From the NCBI RefSeq assembly GCF_000316665.1, contig NC_019678.1, positions 5,580,001 through 5,644,000 on the forward strand: a DNA stretch of 64,000 nt, read 5' to 3'. Positions 35,945 to 44,365 of this stretch are shown here, piece after piece. A program made the translations under genes and the position numbers. Under the pieces are notes generated by a model that searched no databases, was not told the DNA's origin, and worked only from the letters and a program-made list of their open reading frames with translations. How positions within the stretch are numbered: the first letter of the stretch is position 1; each line of letters opens with the position of its first letter. Source of the stretch: Rivularia sp. PCC 7116. Lineage in GTDB: Bacteria > Cyanobacteriota > Cyanobacteriia > Cyanobacteriales > Nostocaceae.

Positions 35945-37078
35945 CTAAAACTTAATCGCATAACCCGCGCTCAAGCTGATACCAATACCGTCATCTAAGT
36001 TATCGGTAACATCGGTAAATATAGCGTTAATGACTATAGGAGTTTGTTTGAGGGGAGCAAAAGAGCCACCTATATTTAACCGATTTCCAGTCCAACTACT
36101 TACCCAAGCGACTTCTGGAGCAGTTCTGATACCGATACTGCCGAAAACATTGGCGGAATTATCACCGGCTCTAAGTGCCCCTTTGGAACGAAAAGTACCG
36201 CTGCCTACACCCACGGAAACGGTTAGAGGCATTGTATTATCTGGGTCATTCGGTTGCAAATCAAATGACTTGGTAACTACTCCGTAGATTGTGTCTTTGG
36301 CATTATTGGAATCTCCCCAAGTCACGGGATTTGAGTAACCAACAGCAACTGCTGCACCGTCGCCAAGGTATTTATGGACTTTAACCCCTAAAGTACCGCT
36401 GTCTCCAAAGTCAAAGTCACTATCACCACCGCCAACGCTAGTAATATTGGCATTAACTTCAACACCTACACTTTTAACTGCGTCTCCCAAACCAAAACCA
36501 ACTGATAAAGAGCCATCGGTGCGCCCATCTTCTAAAGGAAAAAATAAACCACCACCTATATAAGCTTGTCCCCAACTTGCACCGTAAGCAGAAGGTGTAC
36601 CTGCCGTAGAACCGGGCGCGCCACCAAAACTAACCCCATCTACAGCGATTGGATCGATTAAAAGTTCTTGGCGTAATCTATTCGCTTCTCCCAAAGTGTC
36701 TCCTATAACTTCAGAAGAGTCTGTTTGAGCTATTTTTTGGGTAAATTGTTTTTTATACGCACGCAATTTATCTGCTACTGATGGAGCTTCTTCTTTTCCT
36801 GTCAATAATTTGGAAGACAAGCGAACGGGTTGTAGCAGTCGTTGTTTTTCAGCTTTAGTTAGTTCGGAATAATTCTTTAGATTATAAGAAGACGAAATTT
36901 TTGCCGAGCTATCGGAAATCGAACTAACTTCAGATAAATAATCTTCTTGATGTATTGTGCCAAATACGGGTTTTTGCCAGGAAATTGTAGTAATTAAGAG
37001 GGAAATTGTTAGATTTATACTTAAACAAAAATATGACAATAAATTGGCTGTATTATTACGTATGTTGTTTTTATGCAT
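35945..37078 (-). CDS. Predicted outer-membrane beta-barrel protein
   Basis: 377 residues from the ATG at 37078 (a TTG two codons earlier is open). N-terminal hydrophobic signal (FCLSINLTISLLITTISW), a charged region to ~130, then alternating beta strands with Gly/aromatic residues (SWGQAYIGGGLFFPLEDG, GAAVAVGYSNPVTWGD, TVSVGVGSGTFRSKG) and a C-terminal strand ISLSAGYAIKF ending in Phe, the usual outer-membrane insertion signal. No family recognised. Upstream of, and on the same strand as, the exported protein at 35231. Confidence 0.7.
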   Translation of the reverse strand: MHKNNIRNNTANLLSYFCLSINLTISLLITTISWQKPVFGTIHQEDYLSEVSSISDSSAKISSSYNLKNYSELTKAEKQRLLQPVRLSSKLLTGKEEAPSVADKLRAYKKQFTQKIAQTDSSEVIGDTLGEANRLRQELLIDPIAVDGVSFGGAPGSTAGTPSAYGASWGQAYIGGGLFFPLEDGRTDGSLSVGFGLGDAVKSVGVEVNANITSVGGGDSDFDFGDSGTLGVKVHKYLGDGAAVAVGYSNPVTWGDSNNAKDTIYGVVTKSFDLQPNDPDNTMPLTVSVGVGSGTFRSKGALRAGDNSANVFGSIGIRTAPEVAWVSSWTGNRLNIGGSFAPLKQTPIVINAIFTDVTDNLDDGIGISLSAGYAIKF

Positions 37079-37617
37079 TACCAATATAAAAATATTTGAA
37101 TATTTATACCCAAAATACGAGCAAATTTTTGATTTTTCAGTGGTTTGACGGCGCTTGTTAAACCAACTTTGCTTGTATTCATCTGAAACAACTTAACTAA
37201 ATAAATATATAAGCCGATTCAATGTCTTTTTTAAGCTTTTATCAAGCAGATGTCTTCAGTGTTATTACTTATGCAATAATTTAGACTAAAAGTAATTGCT
37301 CAAATTAAAAAGTTCCCTATAAATCTCTCTGCAAAAAGGAAAGAGATTTTGAAATCTCTATTGCTTGGTTTCATGAAAATTGGTGGGTAAGGGGGAAGAA
37401 GAGGTAGAGGGGGTAGAAGAGGTAGAGGGGGTAGAAAATATTTTAATTACTATATACCACTCAGAGTTAATGAAAAAGAGTATTAGAGAGAAGCTATTTT
37501 CATCAAATTATTTCACTTGAGTGCATAAGTGAAGAAACCCTGTCCCTAGATATTTAATGAAACTGCAAGTTGACTATCACAGTTAACTGTTAATCAATTA
37601 AAAAGGAGAATTTTACA
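37079..37617. other. Intergenic region with purine-rich tandem repeat
   Basis: About 540 bp between the divergent barrel and peptidoglycan-binding genes. Contains a GGTAGAGGGGGTAGAAGA tandem repeat (~37397-37436) and otherwise AT-rich sequence. No gene or RNA could be supported. The ribosome site AAAAAGGAG of the next gene ends the gap. Confidence 0.6.
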
Positions 37618-37830
37618 ATGGCACCTCGAGCTTTAAGTCGTGGAATGAATGGTTCTGATGTAGAACGTTTACAAGCAGACTTATCTGCAAAAGGATATGA
37701 AGTTAGCGTTAATGGAAATTTTGATGAATACACTGAAAATGCAGTCAAATCATTTCAAAAGGATAATGGTTTGAATGTAGATGGAGTTGTCGGAGCCGAA
37801 ACTGGGATGAAATTAGGCGCTCCTGTTTAA
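37618..37830 (+). CDS. Peptidoglycan-binding domain miniprotein
   Basis: 70 residues that are nearly all one PG_binding_1 domain: LSRGMNGSDVERLQADLSAK, then GYEVSVNGNFDEYTENAVKS, FQKDNGLNVDGVVGAETG. Three-helix domain with the D-G-x-x-G turn repeated. No signal peptide, which is odd for a cell-wall binder, so it may act in the cytoplasm or leave by an unusual route. Strong AAAAAGGAG before the ATG and a strong terminator after the stop make this a well-defined single-gene unit. Confidence 0.85.
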   Translation: MAPRALSRGMNGSDVERLQADLSAKGYEVSVNGNFDEYTENAVKSFQKDNGLNVDGVVGAETGMKLGAPV

Positions 37831-37843
37831 TCTAAACTGAACT

Positions 37844-37886
37844 ATAGCGGGTTGGAATTAAACCCGTTATATAAATTTTTCTTTTT
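37844..37886 (+). terminator. Rho-independent terminator of the peptidoglycan-binding gene
   Basis: TATAGCGGGTT pairs with AACCCGTTATA (37844-37854 with 37861-37871, one G-T pair) around a short loop, followed by AATTTTTCTTTTT. Located 14 bases after the stop. Confidence 0.8.
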
Positions 37887-37979
37887 GACAGGAATGGTCG
37901 CAAGTGTCACACAACGTGGGTGGTGCCGTACACTGATTGCTTTATTATTCCCTTAACAATTAATCTGTGTACAAGCAAC

Positions 37980-38058
37980 GGCAATAAAGGGGGAAGAAAA
38001 TCTACACCCCTTTTTGTCTCCCCTACAAGCAAAATGTGCCAGTTGCGGCCATTCCTAT
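37980..38058. repeat. Diverged dispersed repeat, copy 2
   Basis: Shares AATAAAG, ATCTACACC, AATGTGCCA and TTGCGGC.ATTCCTA blocks in order with 12320-12395. A CAATTAC tract follows at 38078-38101. Nothing else was seen in the gap 37887-38166. Confidence 0.5.
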
Positions 38059-38166
38059 TTGATTATGAAATAGTTGTTTATTACCAATTACCAATTACCA
38101 GCCCTGACAAATATGATAAGTCTTTAATAAAGATAATATTATAGCTTTCTATTTCTGAGAAAAAGC

Positions 38167-38649
38167 ATGAAGAAATTTATATATCCATTAGTTGCTGTAG
38201 CTTTATCAAGTATTGCTATAAGTTCAATTACCATAGCTCAACAAAGAAAACCACGTTTTCAAAGCTACGTTGAATTTCTGAATTCTGAGGATACAACATC
38301 TTTAAATGTTCCTTTTTCAGAAGCTGTACGTGTCGGAAATATACTTTATCTTTCCGGAAATATCGGCAATATTCCAGGTGAAAAAAAGTTAGTAGAAGGT
38401 GGAATCAAAGCCGAAACTAAACAAGCAATGGAAAATATTAAACGAGTTCTTGAACGTAATGGTTCATCTTTTAATAAAGTTTTCAAGTGTACGGTAATGT
38501 TAGCTGATATTAAAGAATGGGCTGCGATGAATCAAGTTTATTCAACCTACTTCCCCAACAATCGCTTCCCTGCCCGCAGTGCTTTTGGTACAAGTGGTTT
38601 AGCTCTGGGAGCGAGAACGGAAATTACCTGTATGGCTACTGTTCGTTGA
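38167..38649 (+). CDS. RidA/YjgF-family protein with signal peptide
   Basis: 160 residues. An N-terminal signal peptide (MKKFIYPLVAVALSSIAISS, cleavage near TIAQ) precedes a complete Rid domain: VPFSEAVRVGNILYLSGNIG, ETKQAMENIKRVLERNGSSF, VMLADIKEWAAMNQVYSTYF and FPARSAFGTSGLALGARTEI with the conserved Arg of PARS. Cytoplasmic RidA hydrolyses reactive enamine/imine intermediates of PLP enzymes; an exported version must have another substrate or role. Starts without a clear Shine-Dalgarno. Confidence 0.85.
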   Translation: MKKFIYPLVAVALSSIAISSITIAQQRKPRFQSYVEFLNSEDTTSLNVPFSEAVRVGNILYLSGNIGNIPGEKKLVEGGIKAETKQAMENIKRVLERNGSSFNKVFKCTVMLADIKEWAAMNQVYSTYFPNNRFPARSAFGTSGLALGARTEITCMATVR

Positions 38650-38690
38650 AGGAGGAAAGGGGAGAGGGGGAAGAAAGGGAAGAAAACTGC

Positions 38691-39563
38691 TCACTGCTCA
38701 CTGCTAAATGCTTTGGTTAAATACATGGCAATTCCTTTTTCATAATAAGCAGCTTCGTTGATGAATACGGGATATACTATCTCCTCTCCTTGATAAAAAA
38801 TTTCTTTGCCGTCAAAAGTAACAAACATCGGATTACCAGGATGCAATGGCTGGTAATCTTTAAACTGTAGTTGGGGGTGAATCATAGCTTTAATTTTGTC
38901 TTGCTCATCCCTGGGAAAATCAACTGTTCCGATTGCGGAATAGTAAGTAAAACTGGGGGGCACGGATAAGGGTTTTTCTTTTTCCTCAGCTTGAATATAA
39001 TCCAAAATACTGTAAATTAATTTTTCTGTTTCCTGGAATAATTTCGCGTCTAATATACCATTTGCAACTGCTCCCACCTCAATGGTGATGCCTAATTCTG
39101 CTAAACTTCTTAAATGAGATGAATTTTTTTGTAGCGTATATAGTAATATTTTAACTTCAGGATTAATCTTCGTTAAATATGCAGCCAACCGTAGTAAATA
39201 AGGATTGCGACCGCACAAAATTATCGTTAATCCCATATTGGCAGTTGTGCTGTGCAAGTCAATGATTAAATCGATTTCCTCTTGCTCTATTTGTCGAGCA
39301 AGTTTTTTTGCTAATAATTGCTCGTGATTGTTTAATTGGGGATTTTCTAAATCTTGACGCTTGAAAGTTCGATTCAAATCTGTATCAATATACCTTCTGC
39401 CCATCGCAATTGCTTTTTCGTTTGCAATTAAAGCAATAGTTTCAACTCCCTGACGTTGAATCATTTGGGGAAATTGTTGAAATTTCTTAACTAAGAATAC
39501 TCCTGTAAGCTCCCCGCCATGAGTTCCACCAATTAAAGCAACTCGTTTCACAGATGCAACCAT
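38691..39563 (-). CDS. Aspartoacylase (AstE/AspA family zinc hydrolase)
   Basis: 290 residues. Zn ligands in GGTHGGELTG (His15, Glu18) and DLHSTTANMG (His104); substrate-carboxylate binding in DTDLNRTF; catalytic Glu in GITIEVGAVANG. The length and C-terminal beta domain (TVDFPRDEQDKIKAMIHPQL ... PLHPGNPMFVTFDGKEI) match aspartoacylases that cleave N-acetyl-aspartate to acetate and aspartate. TAGGA seven bases before the ATG. The last residues (FSSEQ) and stop come from an AGCAGTGAGCAGTGA repeat. Confidence 0.88.
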   Translation of the reverse strand: MVASVKRVALIGGTHGGELTGVFLVKKFQQFPQMIQRQGVETIALIANEKAIAMGRRYIDTDLNRTFKRQDLENPQLNNHEQLLAKKLARQIEQEEIDLIIDLHSTTANMGLTIILCGRNPYLLRLAAYLTKINPEVKILLYTLQKNSSHLRSLAELGITIEVGAVANGILDAKLFQETEKLIYSILDYIQAEEKEKPLSVPPSFTYYSAIGTVDFPRDEQDKIKAMIHPQLQFKDYQPLHPGNPMFVTFDGKEIFYQGEEIVYPVFINEAAYYEKGIAMYLTKAFSSEQ

Positions 39564-39738
39564 AAATTATTCCTACCGATAATATTTGTCAGTGTAGAGA
39601 AAATTGGATTATCGCGTCTAGTATCCCGAAAGAATTCTAGCTGCTTTTGTCTTAGAAGAGGCAGAGCCTCTGGATATGCATTACAAGGCAGAGCCTTGTA
39701 ACGAGAAACGAGAAATAAGATATTAAATGCATAAACCT

Positions 39739-39804
39739 AATTCTTGTTTCCCTATGAATTAACAACGAAACAAACAAAGAATTTTTACAAGGGAAATAAC
39801 AGCC
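39739..39804 (+). promoter_or_regulatory. Leader with interleaved inverted repeats covering the Shine-Dalgarno
   Basis: AATTCTT (39739-39745) pairs with AAGAATT (39777-39783); with one bulged A the pairing extends to AATTCTTGTTT. TTTCCCT (39747-39753) pairs with AGGGAAA (39790-39796), which includes the ribosome site. The order A-B-A'-B' gives a pseudoknot or two competing hairpins. The same topology precedes the paralogous MFS gene at 52293. Confidence 0.4.
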
Positions 39805-41043
39805 ATGACTACATCATTAAAACCGATTAATTCTCAATCGGGTAGAGAAGAATTTCAATCAAAAGATAGCATTTTTAAAGATAAAAATTTGTTAATTGTT
39901 GTCACTATTACGATGATAGCAATTATGCCTTTGTTCAGTATAAGTCCAGTTCTTTCAACTATCGCTACAGGATTAAATATATCTTCTACTCAATCTGGAT
40001 TAATTATGGCTGCTTATTTAATTCCAGTTGCACTTGGTACTCCGATATTTGGGGTTTTAGCTGACAAGTTTGGTTTTAAAAAGATTATTATTCCTTCTTT
40101 GCTAATCTTCGCTTTGGGTGGTATTTTATCTGCTTTTGCTCCTAACTTTCGCTCTTTAGTTGAAGGTCGAATTTTACAAGGGCTTGGTGGTGCTTCTTTG
40201 GAAGCTTTAGTACTAGCAATAATTGGTAGTTTATATGGTGGAAAAAAATTAACGGCTGCAATGGCTTTGAATGCCGGTGCAATTGGTGTTGGTTCAACTA
40301 TTTATCCTATATTGGGAGGTGTTTTAGCTTCTTTGAATTGGAGATACCCATTCGCACTATCATTATTAGCAATTCCTGTTGCATTGTTAGTCAGCTTAAA
40401 ACTTAGATTGCCTAAAAGACAGAAGAATACTGAAAAATTTCAACTCGGTAGTTACGTTAAAAATATACTCAAAAGTATTAACAATCGAAATGTTTTAATG
40501 TTGTTTTTTGCGGTAATTACTTTGTTCATGGTCGAGTTCGGAGCATTCTATACCTTTACTCCAGTCTTTGCAGGGGAAAAATTAGGAGCAAGTAGTGCAG
40601 TAATTGGAATGGTATTAACCACAAATGCTTTATCGTTGACAGTCTTCTCTTTCTTCGTTACTTTATTTGCTCACAAAGTTTCCGAAATCAAATTAATTCA
40701 AATATCTTTCGTTATCTTTGCAGTTGCTTTGTGTATTATCCCCACAGTTAATTCAATTCCGATGCTTGTAATTCCTTGCGTTTTAATTGGATTAGTTGAA
40801 GCTCTAGCGTTTCCTTCCTTACAATCTTCCATCGCTAAACTTGCTCCTCAAGAATACCGCTCCGGTTTCATGTCTCTTAACGTCACAATTCAAGCAATCG
40901 GTAGAGCAATAGGCCCGGTTTTTGCGGGAATCCTCTTCGGAATTTCGGGAATCGCAGCAGTTTGTTTCATCGGTGCTGCTGTAACTGTAATCTCAATAGC
41001 AATCTTCAGCTTATTCATCAATGTCAAATCTCGTAAAGCTTAA
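39805..41043 (+). CDS. MFS transporter (drug/metabolite exporter type)
   Basis: 412 residues, twelve membrane helices after a ~30-residue cytoplasmic N-terminus. MFS motif A is present as GVLADKFGFKKI between helices 2 and 3, and motif C-like GAIGVGSTIYPILGGVLA in helix 5 suggests an exporter. Paralogue of the transporter part of the gene at 52293: same length, similar motifs (GLGGASLEALVLAIIGSLYG versus GLGAAPLDALSLTMIAMLYQ), but without the FHA domain. AGGGA ten bases before the ATG sits in a potential RNA structure. Probably exports a product of this oxidative gene region. Confidence 0.85.
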   Translation: MTTSLKPINSQSGREEFQSKDSIFKDKNLLIVVTITMIAIMPLFSISPVLSTIATGLNISSTQSGLIMAAYLIPVALGTPIFGVLADKFGFKKIIIPSLLIFALGGILSAFAPNFRSLVEGRILQGLGGASLEALVLAIIGSLYGGKKLTAAMALNAGAIGVGSTIYPILGGVLASLNWRYPFALSLLAIPVALLVSLKLRLPKRQKNTEKFQLGSYVKNILKSINNRNVLMLFFAVITLFMVEFGAFYTFTPVFAGEKLGASSAVIGMVLTTNALSLTVFSFFVTLFAHKVSEIKLIQISFVIFAVALCIIPTVNSIPMLVIPCVLIGLVEALAFPSLQSSIAKLAPQEYRSGFMSLNVTIQAIGRAIGPVFAGILFGISGIAAVCFIGAAVTVISIAIFSLFINVKSRKA

Positions 41044-41181
41044 TTATGTTCAAATCACAATTGGTAGTGGTGTTGATGTTAACCTTCCATTACCAATTAC
41101 AAATCTTTCAAAATAGGCAACCGCGAAGAATAATTAAATATTTTGTTAATAACCCAAAATTGTTGTAGAGACGTAGCAGTG

Positions 41182-41859
41182 CTACGTCTCCCTTAATTTA
41201 TGGTTGTCCGAAAATCGCGATCGCGTTGCGGAAGTTAAAAGAGAACGTTCTACTTCTGACGGTTTATTTATATCAATATTTTCTATAGTGCGATAAATTT
41301 CATCTGTTAGGACATTAAACTCGCTAAAGTCTCCACCAACTAACTTTAATTTGACTAACTGTAAATAATAATTCTTAGAATTTTTAGCTATAGCCCGAAT
41401 GGTAGTTAATTTAAGTAATTCTAAATAAGCACCAAGCAGCCATAAAACTAAATATATTGACCATAATTTTTCATTCGCAAAAGACTTGTAAGCATTGCTA
41501 ATTAATCCATCTGCCGAATTAATATATGCCAGAGTTGTTTCTTGCAAACATTTTTGTATATCGTAAGCTTGATTCGCGGTATGATGCAAATAGCTAAAAT
41601 GACGTTTGATGCCGTGAGAAGTACCAATATGATTGAAATAATTCTCCGAGCTAAAAAAAGCTAATTCTGGAATATCGTAAATTTCTGCCATTGCTCGCAT
41701 AGTTTCCGAAGTTTCCAAAATCATTGACTCACCAATTGCAAAACGAGGATGATTATTAGCTTCAAAAATAATTACAGAAAGTCCGTTACGAGCCAGAATT
41801 GCTCCTAATGTCGAACCAGCAATTCCAGAACCTATTATGGCTACATCGTATTTTTTCAT
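41182..41859 (-). pseudogene. Flavin-dependent halogenase-like gene with large internal deletion
   Basis: 225 residues. The N-terminus [19 protein letters not shown] and [14 protein letters not shown] are the FAD-binding GxGxxG and PRFxIGES blocks of tryptophan-halogenase-like monooxygenases, which run to about 500 residues. After [15 protein letters not shown] the chain jumps to a C-terminal-type helical segment ([16 protein letters not shown] ... [18 protein letters not shown]). The middle ~270-300 residues, including the second FAD region and halogenase WxWxIP-type motif, are missing. The frame is open, so an in-frame deletion is likely. It could make a small flavin-binding protein, but a halogenase activity is not expected. 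Confidence 0.65.
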
Positions 41860-41941
41860 GTTACAAATTAGTCAATTTTGGATTTGATTAATTACCAGTA
41901 CTTACTTGAAAAAACGTGGTGTAAAAGCATTGCGGCTGAAA

Positions 41942-42274
41942 TTACAATGGGAAACGCAGAGGAGTTAAAGGATTTGTTGTTCGACTGAGTGCGTAAGCGT
42001 GACTGATTCTGGCAAGAATGAATACTCCACCCAAAATAGCTACTGTAGTTTTATCAATACCGCTAAGTTCCAACAGAGCCAGCAAAATCAAGAATATCGG
42101 CGCATTTTCTATTAGATTTCCGTGTACGCGGATTTTTCTGGCTAGAACTTCATTTCCTCCGTCTCCAATCCCGACTTTATGTTTAAATCGTGCAAAACCA
42201 ACTAAACCAGCTAAAAACACCTGTAGCAATGCAAGGATACTTGCACAACCTGCTGCAATGACTGGAAAATTCAT
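41942..42274 (-). CDS. MAPEG-family membrane protein, C-terminus altered
   Basis: 110 residues with three membrane helices. VGFARFKHKVGIGDGGNEVLARKIRVHGNLIEN (split by the helix end) and LARISHAYALSR are the MAPEG (glutathione S-transferase-like membrane enzyme) signatures. Family members are ~130 residues with a fourth helix. Here the sequence after ALSRTTN is PLTPLRFPL, encoded by CCTCTGCGTTTCC, one of the dispersed repeats of this genome, and then a stop. The fourth helix is therefore lost. The ATG has GGAAG eight bases upstream. Activity doubtful. Confidence 0.7.
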   Translation of the reverse strand: MNFPVIAAGCASILALLQVFLAGLVGFARFKHKVGIGDGGNEVLARKIRVHGNLIENAPIFLILLALLELSGIDKTTVAILGGVFILARISHAYALSRTTNPLTPLRFPL

Positions 42275-42608
42275 TATTATTACTTCCTTAAAACCCTAAT
42301 AAGGCTTGTCATAACCACTATGACGTTTTTGAAGCGATGAGAGACTAACCAAAAGTTTAGTTCTAAGTATGGGTTGAATTGTGTAGCTTGTTTAACTTAA
42401 ACCAAATACACTTGCGTAAAATCTACTCTTTCCCTTCTCTTTAATAAGGAGAGGAGGTGAGGTAGAATTTGTATTGCATTTAACTAAAACCACTATAGTT
42501 GCTATTTCTCAACAATGTAGAGACTTTGAACCTATCCCACTAATAATATTTTTGCTGAAAAGCCCAAATATTTTTAAAGATAAAAGGGAAAATAATAAAA
42601 AATCAAAA

Positions 42609-42920
42609 TTACAAAATCTCTAATTCTCTTGCTTTAGCAACTGCTTGAGAACGATTTTTGACTCCTAACTTGCCGTATATTCTATTTGTATGCCATTTAA
42701 TCGTAGCTAAACTGACGAAAAGTTGATTAGCAATTTCTTGATTTGATAAACCTACCGACACATGATGCAAAACTTCTAATTCTCTTTCGCTCAAGGGTTC
42801 TATTAAAAGTTTATTTTTTAAGCTTTCTACTGAATTTGTATTTGTAGAAGCTGCGATTAGTTGGTTTACGTATTGCGGATATTTTTTTCGTAAAGCTGCT
42901 TTCTTTAATAAATTTAACAT
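42609..42920 (-). CDS. Short LuxR/GerE-type helix-turn-helix protein (LAL-regulator C-terminus)
   Basis: 103 residues. LIEPLSERELEVLHHVSVGL, SNQEIANQLFVSLATIKWHT and RIYGKLGVKNRSQAVAKARE are the LuxR DNA-binding domain as found at the end of large MalT/LAL regulators, including the preceding KYPQYVNQLIAAS segment. The ~800-residue ATPase/sensor part is absent and no remnant is visible upstream, so it is either a stand-alone regulator or a decay product. Divergent from the P450 gene at 43034 (113 bp), which it could control. The gap 42275-42608 holds a CTCTTTAATAAGGAGAG repeat (42430-42465) and nothing else recognised. Confidence 0.75.
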   Translation of the reverse strand: MLNLLKKAALRKKYPQYVNQLIAASTNTNSVESLKNKLLIEPLSERELEVLHHVSVGLSNQEIANQLFVSLATIKWHTNRIYGKLGVKNRSQAVAKARELEIL

Positions 42921-43033
42921 GGGTTTGTTTTTTTATTATTCCTATCTATTCCTATTACCCATACCAAATCTGCATATCCTCTGACACCCAACCCCTAAGA
43001 ATAAATAACGAGTTAAAAAATCTGCGGGGAAAA

Positions 43034-44314
43034 ATGTCAATTTCTACAATCGAAAGATTAAATCCATTTGTAAAAGAAGTAATTAGCAATCCTTATCCTT
43101 ACTACAGTCGGTACAGAAAAGCAGATCCGGTACATTGGGGAGTTGCAGCAAATCCTAAGTTAGATGGTGCTTGGTATCTGTTCCGCTACCGGGATGTAAT
43201 GAAGGTAATGGAAAGTCCTAAGTTTGGTAGAGAAGCTAGCAAAGTCAGAAATGATGGCGCAGGGGCACCAGTACCAAAGGCTTATCGGGGATTTAGTTCG
43301 ATGGTGAGTAATTGGATGGTGTTCCGCGATGCACCTACTCATACTAGATTAAGAACTATTGTAAATAAAGTATTTTCTGCGAAAATGGTAGAGAATCTCA
43401 GACCTGCTATTATCGGAATCGCTGATTGTCTGCTAGATAGAGTTCATCTGCAAGGTGAGATGGATTTAGTTGAAGACTTTGCTTTTCCTTTACCAATTAT
43501 GGTTATTGCAGATATGTTGGGTGTTGACCCCAAGGATAGACCTTTATTTAGAAAATGGGCTTTGGCTTTGCAACACGCTAGTGCTTCCCGATTGACTCCA
43601 TCCCCGGAAGTGTACGAACAAGCGGAAGCAGCAACGCAAGGGTTTATTGAATATTTTAAAAAAGAAATTGCGAAAAGACATCAAGAACCAGGAAAGGATT
43701 TAATTACGGCTTTAGTTAAAGCTAGAGATGAAGGTAACAAATTAAACGACGAGGAAATATTAGCTACATGTATTCATTTATTAACTGCGGGTCATGAAAC
43801 CACAGTCAATTTGATTAGTAAAGGAATATTGGCTCTATTGCGTAATCCCAGACAACTAAAATTGTTGCGATCGCACCCGGAATTAATGCCAGCAGCAGTA
43901 GAAGAGTTGGTAAGATATGATTCACCGGTACAGATGATTAGCCGTTGGGCTTATGAAGATTTTGAAATTGACGGTAAAGTAATTAAACGCGGTGATAGCG
44001 TTAATTTAATTTTGGGTTCGGCAAATCGCGATGAGGAACAATTTGAAAACCCCGACGAATTAAACTTTGAACGAGAAGCAAAGAAACATTCTGGTTTCGG
44101 AAGCGGAATACATTATTGCTTGGGTTCATCCTTAGCACGTGCAGAAGTCACCATTGCATTAAATACTTTAATTAATAGACTTCCTAATTTGACATTGAAA
44201 GAAGATTCCATTGAATGGGCAAATAATATAGTCTTCCATGGACCAAAGCATTTACAAGTTGGGTTTCGTTCGCCCAGAGATGCAAAAGGAATGTGGGGAC
44301 ACGACCATGTTTGA
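43034..44314 (+). CDS. Cytochrome P450 (canonical motifs)
   Basis: 426 residues, bacterial soluble type. I-helix AGHETT at 252-257, ExxR as EELVR (Glu291-Arg294), haem loop FGSGIHYCLG with Cys362. DAPTHTRLRTIVNKVFS is the usual C-helix haem-propionate region. It resembles CYP107/CYP109-like P450s that hydroxylate or epoxidise hydrophobic small molecules; substrate unknown. No ferredoxin or reductase gene is nearby. GGGGA lies just before the ATG. Convergent with the Rieske gene (51 bp between stops) and divergent from the LuxR-type gene. Confidence 0.92.
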   Translation: MSISTIERLNPFVKEVISNPYPYYSRYRKADPVHWGVAANPKLDGAWYLFRYRDVMKVMESPKFGREASKVRNDGAGAPVPKAYRGFSSMVSNWMVFRDAPTHTRLRTIVNKVFSAKMVENLRPAIIGIADCLLDRVHLQGEMDLVEDFAFPLPIMVIADMLGVDPKDRPLFRKWALALQHASASRLTPSPEVYEQAEAATQGFIEYFKKEIAKRHQEPGKDLITALVKARDEGNKLNDEEILATCIHLLTAGHETTVNLISKGILALLRNPRQLKLLRSHPELMPAAVEELVRYDSPVQMISRWAYEDFEIDGKVIKRGDSVNLILGSANRDEEQFENPDELNFEREAKKHSGFGSGIHYCLGSSLARAEVTIALNTLINRLPNLTLKEDSIEWANNIVFHGPKHLQVGFRSPRDAKGMWGHDHV

Positions 44315-44365
44315 TAATTGTTAATTGGGCATGGGGGGTGGATTAACCATCCCCCATGCTCAATA

